Source: an uncultured Beijerinckiaceae bacterium | Lineage (GTDB): Bacteria > Pseudomonadota > Alphaproteobacteria > Rhizobiales > Beijerinckiaceae | Assembly: GCA_937873345.1 (NCBI GenBank) | Contig: CALMRL010000543.1 | Span: 2,824-14,602, forward strand | Direction of reading: 5' to 3' | DNA length: 11,779 nt | Part shown: one piece after another, positions 6,368-11,779 of the stretch | Position numbering within the stretch: position 1 is the first letter of the stretch | Layout: the number at the start of each line of letters is the position of its first letter | Notes under the pieces: generated by a model | Seen by the model: the letters and a program-made list of their open reading frames with translations, nothing else | Told to the model about the DNA's origin: nothing | The model's database searches: none | Translations under genes and position numbers: made by a program

Positions 6368-7261
6368 GTGCGACCGCTGCTGCTCGGCGTGACGCCGGTG
6401 GCCTCGATCGTTTTGCTGTCACACCACATGCAGGTGCTGGCGGCTTTGCTCGCCATCATCGTCCTCGGCGTACCGCATGGTGCGCTCGACGGCGAGTTGG
6501 CCCGCACCATCCTTCGGCCGCGACTAGGCAGGGCGTGGTTCCCGATCTTCGCCCTGCCGTACCTCGCCCTTTCCATGCTCGTGCTCGTCGCATGGCACGT
6601 CGCACCGATTGTCACCCTGGCTGCCTTCCTTGCGGCATCGGTCTGGCATTTCGGCTCGGAGGACGCCGCCGGTGGCAGCCTGGCCGACAAACTCGTGAGC
6701 GGCGGCATGCCTGTCGCCGTCCCGATGCTGGCCCACCGAGCCGACACCGTCGCGCTGTTCACGACGATCATTGGCAGGCCGCTTGCCGGTTTCGCGTCTT
6801 GGTGGACCGTCGCCGCGCTTGCCTGGACCTTGCTCGCCGTCGTCTGGACGGTGCGATCGATGCTCACGCAGCAGTGGCGCCAGGTGGGCGAGCTGGGATT
6901 GCTTCTCGGCGGGTTCCTGCTCCTACCTCCCCTGACAGCCTTCGCGCTGTACTTCATCGCCGTCCACGCCCCGAACCACATGGCGGCGCTGATTGCCGAC
7001 AAGCGCGCCGCCCGCATTCGTGATGTTCGATCGGCATGGTGGCTGGCTCTGCCGGTCACGGGACTGACGGTGCTGCTCGGAGTTGCGCTCTGGCCGCTCT
7101 ACGGCGGGCCAGTCGTACCCCGCCTCCTCGCCGTGACGATTCAGGGCCTCGCGGCCTTGACTCTGCCGCACATGCTCCAGAGCGCTTGGTTCGACCGGTG
7201 CTCCAGATCGGCGCCGTGGACGTCACGATATCTCACGATACAAAAGGCGGTGTGCCACTGA
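6368..7261 (+). CDS. blh: Brp/Blh-type beta-carotene 15,15'-dioxygenase
   Basis: This integral membrane iron enzyme cleaves beta-carotene into two retinal molecules, the chromophore for the rhodopsin encoded upstream. The 297-residue protein is hydrophobic, with several membrane segments. The family motifs are VPHGALDGE (H37), SVWHFGSED (H94), ALYFIAVHAPNHM (H200, H204) and LPHM (H268). The H37-H94 and H200-H204 spacings equal those of the iron ligands reported for marine Blh (H21/H78, H188/H192). The start is GTG at 6368, only 9 nt after the rhodopsin stop, so the two are co-transcribed and probably coupled; GTG at 6389 is an alternative. The last 20 residues (CSRSAPWTSRYLTIQKAVCH) are not family-like and lead into AT-rich DNA. 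No carotenoid synthesis genes lie in the window, so beta-carotene must come from elsewhere in the genome. Confidence 0.92.
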   Translation: MRPLLLGVTPVASIVLLSHHMQVLAALLAIIVLGVPHGALDGELARTILRPRLGRAWFPIFALPYLALSMLVLVAWHVAPIVTLAAFLAASVWHFGSEDAAGGSLADKLVSGGMPVAVPMLAHRADTVALFTTIIGRPLAGFASWWTVAALAWTLLAVVWTVRSMLTQQWRQVGELGLLLGGFLLLPPLTAFALYFIAVHAPNHMAALIADKRAARIRDVRSAWWLALPVTGLTVLLGVALWPLYGGPVVPRLLAVTIQGLAALTLPHMLQSAWFDRCSRSAPWTSRYLTIQKAVCH

Positions 7262-7408
7262 GCCCAATAATGCACTGCAGAATGCTCGGATGGCAATCGT
7301 ATTGCGCGTTCTACCAATATCATTCTTGCTGAAAGCAAGTAAATCCGAGATTAGTTTGTTCCTTAAAATAGGAATTAAATATCAAATAAATTTGTATATC
7401 TTTGATCG
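7262..7408. other. AT-rich junction between blh and truncated integrase
   Basis: About 150 bp are strikingly AT-rich compared with both sides. They contain a small hairpin CTTGCT-gaa-AGCAAG (7325-7339), a possible operon terminator without a clear U-tract, and a second dyad TTCCT-taaaat-AGGAA (7359-7374). The integrase frame reads through this segment as a non-homologous tail, so it marks a recombination breakpoint near 7405-7412. Confidence 0.6.
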
Positions 7409-8603
7409 ATATCCGCATGAACGGGATGCCGTCGCGCTCCCCCACGTCCTCCCGCCGGAGGTGGCAAACCTCGGCGATGCGCGAGCCGGTGTGGGCGCAA
7501 AGGATCGGTGCCCACCGCTTTGCCGAGACCAAGTGCTCGCCTTCGCGGGTCGCCGGGTTGGCCGAGGGCTTCGGCTGATAGGCGCGCGACGCCGCGATGA
7601 TCGCCTCGGCCTCGGCGGTGCTGAAGCCGCGATCACGGGCTTGCTCCTTCCGCCCGAGCCGCACCTTGACGAATGCCGCCGGGTTGCTCGCGAGCTGATC
7701 TTGCTCGACGGCATAGCCGAGCACGGTGCGGACGGACGCGAGGTCAACGTCGCGGATCGTGCGCTCGGCGAGGCCGGCGTCCCGGAGATGGTTGAGCCAT
7801 CGTTGCAGGTCAGCTTTGGTTAGCTGCCGGGCATCGTCATGACCGAGGAAGGCGATAAGGCGCTTGAAGCACGGACGCCATCGCTTGCCGGCCTCGGCGC
7901 CAACGCCTGACCTGGCGCGCATCGCGAGGTAGCTGTCGAGCAAGCCTTCGATCGACACGGGCGGCAGCTCGGCGGATTGCTCGACGGGCTCGGTCAAGAG
8001 GCGGAACGCCGGCTTGCTGTTCCAATTGCCGCGGTCGCGCTCGCGGGTCCGTTCCATCGCCTCGATTTGCGAGGTCGCCAGGGCCGACGCCAGGTCGAGG
8101 TAGGCCTGGGTCGCCGGATCGGGCTGATCCCTGCCCTGGCGTCCGCAAGCCTCATACACGGCCCATCCGATCGTCGCTTGCACGAAGCCCTCGGCGCGTT
8201 CCTCGGCCGTGACGTAGCCGGCGGCGATCTTGCGGAGCGCCCGGAGGTAGGCGCCGGAGAAGTGCTCGTTGAAGCCGGTCGAGGCGGGACGTCCGGGATC
8301 GCCGCCGAGGTCGATCCGTTCATCCGTCGCCAGCTCGGCCGCGTAGTGATCGTGAACGGCCCGGCGGATCGCCACGGGCGGCAGCACCGGCTTCACGCCG
8401 CGTCTGGCGTCATCGATGATGGACTTGAGGCCGGCGATGGCGCCAGACAGCTTCCACAGAGCGGCGGCGCGATCGGCGCCTAGCGGCTCCAGCAGCTCGC
8501 CCTTGCCGATGATCGGGACCAGCGCCGCGGGGACCGCGATGCGGGCGCGGTAGCGCCCATCCTTCAACTGAAGGTGCCGAACCGCCTTGGCTTGTTTCCC
8601 CAT
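7320..8603 (-). pseudogene. Truncated tyrosine recombinase (island integrase)
   Basis: The ATG start at 8603 gives 427 residues. The N-terminus (RHLQLKDGRYRARIAVPAALVPIIGKGELLEPLG) resembles the DUF6538-type head of Rhizobiales phage-like integrases. The core-binding domain follows (residues about 230-330: LLDSYLAMRARSGVGAEAGKRWRPCFKRLIAFLGHDDARQLTKADLQRWLNHLRDAGLAERTIRDV), then the start of the catalytic domain with the first catalytic Arg (R375 in HTGSRIAEV). After GIPFMRIS the sequence becomes an AT-rich non-homologous tail of about 25 residues. The catalytic Lys, the HxxR box, the second His/Trp and the nucleophilic Tyr are all missing, so it cannot recombine DNA. It sits next to the 3' end of tRNA-Thr, the classic place for an island integrase. 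Confidence 0.88.
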
Positions 8604-8618
8604 CCACCGCGCCCATTC

Positions 8619-8637
8619 TGTACCGGACTTTGTACCG
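8619..8637. repeat. Direct repeat TGTACCG x2 upstream of integrase
   Basis: TGTACCG-gactt-TGTACCG has a 12-bp period and lies 16 bp upstream of the integrase ATG, between it and the tRNA. Its place fits an arm-type integrase site or an autoregulatory operator; either role is inference. Confidence 0.4.
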
Positions 8638-8697
8638 AAAGGCTGGGCGTAACAGCTTGAAAAAGCAAGAACTTCTAGCGTTGTCAGATGGTTACGA

Positions 8698-8725
8698 TGG
8701 TGCTGCGAGAGAGGATTGAACTCTC
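8698..8725. other. Probable attachment site (tRNA 3' end)
   Basis: The T arm, acceptor 3' strand and CCA of tRNA-Thr lie 95 bp from the integrase start, the usual attL arrangement. I looked for a second copy of this 3' segment in the window and did not see one, so the other end lies outside or has been lost. Confidence 0.4.
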
Positions 8726-8772
8726 GACCTCTCCATTACCAATGGAGTGCTCTACCACTGAGCTACCGCAGC
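8698..8772 (-). tRNA. tRNA-Thr(GGT)
   Basis: The reverse strand folds as a full cloverleaf: acceptor GCTGCGG/TCGCAGC (one G-U pair), D arm GCTC..GAGC, anticodon arm CTCCA-TTGGTAA-TGGAG with anticodon GGT (reads ACC), T arm GAGAG-TTCAATC-CTCTC, discriminator A and encoded CCA (8698-8700). It is 75 nt with CCA. Its 3' end points at the integrase remnant and was probably the attachment site. The tRNA is intact, as expected if the element restored the 3' end on insertion. Confidence 0.97.
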
Positions 8773-8855
8773 ATGCGCCGCGAACCGCTGGGGCTGGACC
8801 AAGGGCAGGACGGGCGCCGGTTATGTGCCATAGCCCACCGGGGGTGACAAGCGCC

Positions 8856-9257
8856 CTAACCTAGCGGCGCGTTGAGAATCCAGCGGTGGCCGAAGGGATC
8901 GCGGAAGGTCGCGAGGCGGGTGCCCCAGAACGAGTTGGTCGGCGCCGTCTCCGCCTTGCCGCCGAGGTTGGTCGCCTTGGCGAAGATCTCGTCGACCCGC
9001 GCCGCCGCCGGCAACTCCAGGCTGATCGACACGGTCACCGGCTCGCCGGGGATGCCGACCCGCGTCTGGCCGAACTCGGGAAAGGCGTCGGCGAGCATCA
9101 GCGAGCCGCCGTTGATCTTCAGTTCGCAGTGCATGATCCGCATGCCGTCGAGCGCCGGCATGAAGGCCACCTGCTCGGCGCCGAACACCGACTTGTAGAA
9201 GCCGATCGCCGCCAGCGCGGGCGAGACCGTGAGGTAGGGCGCGACGGCGGGGCGCAT
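8856..9257 (-). CDS. VOC-family (glyoxalase/PhnB-like) protein
   Basis: The protein has 133 residues from ATG at 9257, preceded by AGGAA 9 nt upstream. The longer open frame to 9626 overlaps leuC and is not used. The sequence has the paired beta-alpha-beta-beta-beta plan of the vicinal oxygen chelate fold: PYLTVSPALAAIGFYKSVFGAEQV, MHCELKINGGSLMLADAFPEFG, VTVSISLELPAAARVDEIFAKATNLGGKAETAP, FWGTRLATFRDPFGHRWIL. The N-terminal AIxFYKxVFGA and C-terminal DPFGHRW motifs are typical of the PhnB/YaeR-like subgroup, whose substrates are mostly unknown. It diverges from leuC across 199 bp. Confidence 0.88.
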   Translation of the reverse strand: MRPAVAPYLTVSPALAAIGFYKSVFGAEQVAFMPALDGMRIMHCELKINGGSLMLADAFPEFGQTRVGIPGEPVTVSISLELPAAARVDEIFAKATNLGGKAETAPTNSFWGTRLATFRDPFGHRWILNAPLG

Positions 9258-9306
9258 CGAGAACTGTTCCTGGGGAGGCACGGTCGCGGAGATCGCTCGA
9301 GGATCG

Positions 9307-9375
9307 GTGCGCATCCTTCGCAGATCGATCCTGCCTTGAAAAGGGACCGTCCCGCCCTGCCGGCGGGCACCCTTT
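9307..9375 (+). promoter_or_regulatory. Possible leuC leader: short ORF plus stem-loop
   Basis: GTG at 9307, with GAGG just upstream, opens a 10-codon ORF (MRILRRSILP, stop TGA 9337-9339). It is followed at once by a nested stem-loop: AAAGGG (9340-9345) pairs with CCCTTT (9370-9375), and inside it CCCGCC (9351-9356) pairs with GGCGGG (9362-9367). It lies 80 bp upstream of leuC. The peptide has two Leu and two Ile codons, fewer than in classic branched-chain attenuators, and no U-tract follows. Confidence 0.25.
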
Positions 9376-9456
9376 CCTCGCCGCTCGGTTGCGCGTAGGA
9401 CGGGTCCGCCCATCTCAGCCGGGCCACCGGCAGAGACCCCAACCGGACGGTTCGGT

Positions 9457-10857
9457 ATGCCGCGCACGCTGTACGACAAGATCTTCACCGACCATCTGAT
9501 CGAGCGCCAGGCCGACGGCACCGCCCTCCTCCACGTCGATCGCCACCTCGTGCACGAGGTGACGAGCCCCCAGGCCTTCGAAGGCCTGCGCATGGCCGGG
9601 CGCAGGGTGCGCTCGCCCGAGCGCACGCTCGCCGTGGTCGATCACAACGTGCCGACCTCCGACCGCTCGAAAGGCATCGACGATGCCGAGAGCCGCGTGC
9701 AGATCGAGACGTTGGCCGCCAACGTCGCAGAATTCGGCATCGAGTATTTCGACCAGCACGATCCGCGGCAAGGCATCGTGCACATGATCGGGCCGGAGCA
9801 GGGCTTCACCCTGCCGGGTTCGACGATCGTCTGCGGCGACTCTCACACCTCCACTCACGGCGCCTTTGGGGCGCTGGCCTGGGGCATCGGCACGAGCGAG
9901 GTCGAGCACGTGCTCGCCACGCAGACGCTGCTGGTCAGGAAGGCGAAGAACATGCGCGTCCTCGTCGAGGGCGAGGCCGGGCCGGGAGTGACGGCCAAGG
10001 ACATCATCCTCGCCATCATCGGCGAGATCGGCACCGCGGGCGGCACCGGCCACGTCATCGAATACGCGGGGTCGGCGATCCGCGCCCTCTCGCTCGAAGG
10101 CCGGATGACGATCTGCAACATGTCGATCGAGGGCGGCGCCCGTGCCGGCATGGTGGCGCCGGACGAGAAGACTTTTGCCTATCTCGAAGGCAGGCCGCGC
10201 GCGCCGACGGGCGAGGCGTGGCACCGCGCCGTCGAGGCGTGGCGCGGGCTGTACTCCGACGAGGGAGCGCACTTCGACCGCGAGGTGCGGCTCGACGCAG
10301 GCAGCCTGTCGCCGATCGTCTCCTGGGGCACCAGCCCTCAGGACGTCGTCACCGTGGCCGGCCGTGTGCCGCGCGTCGAGGACACGAGCGACGAAATGAA
10401 GCGGGCCTCGATCCGCCGGGCCCTCGCCTACATGGGGTTGGAGGGCGGGGAGCGGATCACCGACATCGCCCTGGACAGGGTGTTCATCGGCTCCTGCACC
10501 AACGCGCGCATCGAGGACCTGCGCGCGGCGGCGGCGATCGTCTCCGGCCGCAAGGTGGCCAGCCAAGTCGAGGCGATGGTGGTGCCGGGCTCAGGGCTGG
10601 TGAAGGCCCAGGCCGAGGCGGAGGGGCTTCACCGCGTCTTCCTCGACGCCGGCTTCGAGTGGCGCGAGCCCGGCTGCTCGATGTGCCTCGGCATGAATCC
10701 CGACAAGCTGCGTCCCGAGCAGCGTTGCGCCTCGACCTCCAACCGCAACTTCGAGGGGCGGCAGGGGCCGCGAGGCCGGACGCACCTCGTCTCGCCGCAG
10801 ATGGCGGCGGCGGCGGCGATCGCCGGGCGATTCGTGGATGTCAGGGAGTGGCGGTAG
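9457..10857 (+). CDS. leuC: 3-isopropylmalate dehydratase large subunit
   Basis: The large subunit of isopropylmalate isomerase interconverts 2- and 3-isopropylmalate in leucine biosynthesis with a [4Fe-4S] cluster and the small subunit LeuD, which is not in this window. The 466 residues are full length, starting [47 protein letters not shown]. Cluster cysteines are C347 ([12 protein letters not shown]), C407 and C410 ([15 protein letters not shown]). Other motifs include [30 protein letters not shown] and the C-terminal [25 protein letters not shown] at 9457 matches the family N-terminus. A single plus-strand gene, it is flanked by the VOC gene upstream and an IS remnant 17 nt downstream. 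Confidence 0.98.
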   Translation: MPRTLYDKIFTDHLIERQADGTALLHVDRHLVHEVTSPQAFEGLRMAGRRVRSPERTLAVVDHNVPTSDRSKGIDDAESRVQIETLAANVAEFGIEYFDQHDPRQGIVHMIGPEQGFTLPGSTIVCGDSHTSTHGAFGALAWGIGTSEVEHVLATQTLLVRKAKNMRVLVEGEAGPGVTAKDIILAIIGEIGTAGGTGHVIEYAGSAIRALSLEGRMTICNMSIEGGARAGMVAPDEKTFAYLEGRPRAPTGEAWHRAVEAWRGLYSDEGAHFDREVRLDAGSLSPIVSWGTSPQDVVTVAGRVPRVEDTSDEMKRASIRRALAYMGLEGGERITDIALDRVFIGSCTNARIEDLRAAAAIVSGRKVASQVEAMVVPGSGLVKAQAEAEGLHRVFLDAGFEWREPGCSMCLGMNPDKLRPEQRCASTSNRNFEGRQGPRGRTHLVSPQMAAAAAIAGRFVDVREWR

Positions 10858-10873
10858 GGGCGCCAAGCTGGAT

Positions 10874-11037
10874 CAGTCCCGAACTTTGGTGGAGCGGGTC
10901 GCGGGTGAAGCTGCTCGCCTCCTTTGTCCAAGCCCGGCAGATCGCTTCGTAGGGCGCCAGGCCCTTCAGCGTCTTCAGCCGCCGGGCCTAGGTGTCGGCG
11001 TTGACGAAGCGCGCCAAGCGTAGCCGAAAGTGGTCAT
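10874..11037 (-). pseudogene. IS481-type transposase C-terminal remnant
   Basis: The reverse strand reads LRLARFVNADT-stop-ARRLKTLKGLAPYEAICRAWTKEASSFTRDPLHQSSGL. This matches the well-conserved end of IS481-like transposases (YNFARRLKTLxGLTPYExIcxxWTxEPxxFxxxPLHQxPGL). An in-frame TAG (10988-10990) sits where the family has the Tyr-Asn region, and nothing upstream resembles the DDE core. No terminal inverted repeats were recognised. It is a small insertion scar between leuC and the methyltransferase gene. Confidence 0.8.
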
Positions 11038-11146
11038 GGTCCTCCCAAGCCGGGCTGGCGCTTATTGCATCGCGCAAAGGGGATGTCGCGGAGATAGGAG
11101 CAGCGCATCCGCTGTAGCACGTTGCCGCCGAGGCGGCGTGGCGGCC
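11038..11146. other. Unassigned spacer after IS remnant
   Basis: About 110 bp lie between the transposase remnant and the methyltransferase stop. I see no gene or clear terminator. Part of it may be degraded insertion-sequence DNA, but I cannot match it. Confidence 0.4.
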
Positions 11147-11779
11147 TCAGCTGTGTGCGGTGTAGAGCCAGCAGGCCGCCCCCATGGTGACGCCGAGCGG
11201 CCCCATATGCGCGCCCAGCCGCTCGCACAGGATCGCCTCCGCGGCGGCGCGTCTCGGAAGCTCGGCCTCGCGGATGATGTGGCCGGCCGGGCCATGCTCG
11301 GCCAGCAGCGCCGCGGCGGCCTCGACGTCGGCGCCGAGGGTCAGGGCACGATCGACGACCATCCTCTCGACGCCGCGGAAACCGGCCGCGACGAGCAGGC
11401 GGCAGGTCGCCTCGCCGTCGCCGAGGGCGAAGGGCCCCGGTCCGTCGTCCTCGGCCGGTGCTGGCTCGTCGGGCTCGGCGAGCCAGTCGGCCGGCGCATG
11501 CATCCATTCCACCTCCTCCCGCCGCCGCCAAGTCAGGAAGGCGATGCGGCCGCCTGGCTTCAGCGCGCGGCGAAGGTTGGCGAAAGCGGACACGCGTTCG
11601 GCGAAGAACATCACGCCGAAGCGCGACAGCAGGAGGTCGCGATCGCCGGCGAAGGGATGGGTGGAGGCGTCCGCCCGGCACCACGCGATCGGCGCGGCGC
11701 CGTCGAGACCCGCGGCGCGTGCCCGGCCATGGGCCAGCATCGGCGCCGACACGTCGACCGCGAGGAGGTCCCCTCGCGG
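11147..11779 (-). CDS. Class I SAM-dependent methyltransferase (N-terminus outside window)
   Basis: The minus-strand frame is open from the right edge to TGA at 11147-11149, giving about 210 C-terminal residues. It begins in the Rossmann core: GDLLAVDVSAPMLAHGRARA (the acidic end of strand 2 that binds the SAM ribose, motif II), then APIAWCRADASTHPFAGDRDLLLSRFGVMFFAERVSAFANLRRALKPGGRIAFLTWR (motifs around strands 4-5). The glycine-rich motif I lies beyond the edge. The GTG at 11752 is internal to the domain, not a start. The pattern resembles UbiE/COQ5-like or generic small-molecule methyltransferases; the substrate cannot be told from this. Confidence 0.88.
   Translation of the reverse strand, partial: PRGDLLAVDVSAPMLAHGRARAAGLDGAAPIAWCRADASTHPFAGDRDLLLSRFGVMFFAERVSAFANLRRALKPGGRIAFLTWRRREEVEWMHAPADWLAEPDEPAPAEDDGPGPFALGDGEATCRLLVAAGFRGVERMVVDRALTLGADVEAAAALLAEHGPAGHIIREAELPRRAAAEAILCERLGAHMGPLGVTMGAACWLYTAHS

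Noticed and set aside
6355..7059. Minus-strand open frame opposite blh
   Set aside because: The plus strand carries all Blh histidine motifs; the minus frame is low complexity.
5582..7261. Xanthorhodopsin-type carotenoid antenna or a sensory rhodopsin-transducer pair
   Set aside because: F142 fills the position where antenna-binding rhodopsins have Gly, and no transducer (Htr-like) gene is present nearby.
9415..10566. 383-codon minus-strand open frame opposite leuC
   Set aside because: Antisense to leuC, with low-complexity shadow composition.
1..11779. CRISPR array or phage structural module
   Set aside because: No regularly spaced repeats of CRISPR length and no phage structural proteins are seen; the integrase and M15 fragments alone do not make a prophage.

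Overview
The window looks like the chromosome of a high-GC alphaproteobacterium, most likely in the Hyphomicrobiales (a Methylobacterium/Methylorubrum-like organism is my best guess). The reasons are the GC-rich coding sequence, the minus-strand run rpiA - DUF2059 exported protein - gor, a CtrA-type TTAA-N7-TTAA box, and short conserved exported proteins. The genus is inferred by eye, not from a search.

Left flank (1-4620), housekeeping: the 3' end of an unidentified plus-strand gene converges on an 80-codon minus-strand gene with a CtrA-like box upstream. Next comes a co-directional minus-strand block: DUF393 thiol-disulfide protein, a small exported four-Cys protein, ribose-5-phosphate isomerase (rpiA), a DUF2059 exported protein, and glutathione reductase (gor). 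RpiA belongs to the pentose phosphate pathway, which can supply NADPH, and Gor spends NADPH on glutathione recycling.

Middle (about 4620-8700), an accessory segment: (i) debris on the minus strand, namely the N-terminal third of a manganese catalase joined out of frame to the C-terminal end of an M15-type cell-wall peptidase; (ii) a lower-GC, non-coding upstream region with several inverted repeats; (iii) an intact two-gene plus-strand operon encoding a microbial rhodopsin and a Brp/Blh beta-carotene 15,15'-dioxygenase that would make its retinal; (iv) an AT-rich junction of about 150 bp; (v) a tyrosine recombinase truncated right after its first catalytic Arg; (vi) tRNA-Thr(GGT), whose 3' end faces the recombinase gene. 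This is the usual layout of a tRNA-anchored genomic island, now partly decayed and immobile, with the rhodopsin cassette as its intact cargo. The rhodopsin keeps R82, D85, T89, D216 and the Schiff-base lysine K220, but has Thr at the bacteriorhodopsin D96 proton-donor position ('DTT') and His40 at the position of bacteriorhodopsin T46.

Right flank (8773-11779), housekeeping again: a VOC/PhnB-like protein diverges from full-length leuC (isopropylmalate isomerase large subunit, Cys347/407/410). After leuC lies a decayed IS481-type transposase tail, then a class I SAM methyltransferase that runs off the right edge on the minus strand.

The part most worth attention is the rhodopsin-blh cassette: a minimal light-reactive unit with an unusual cytoplasmic proton-donor site, sitting in an island scar.
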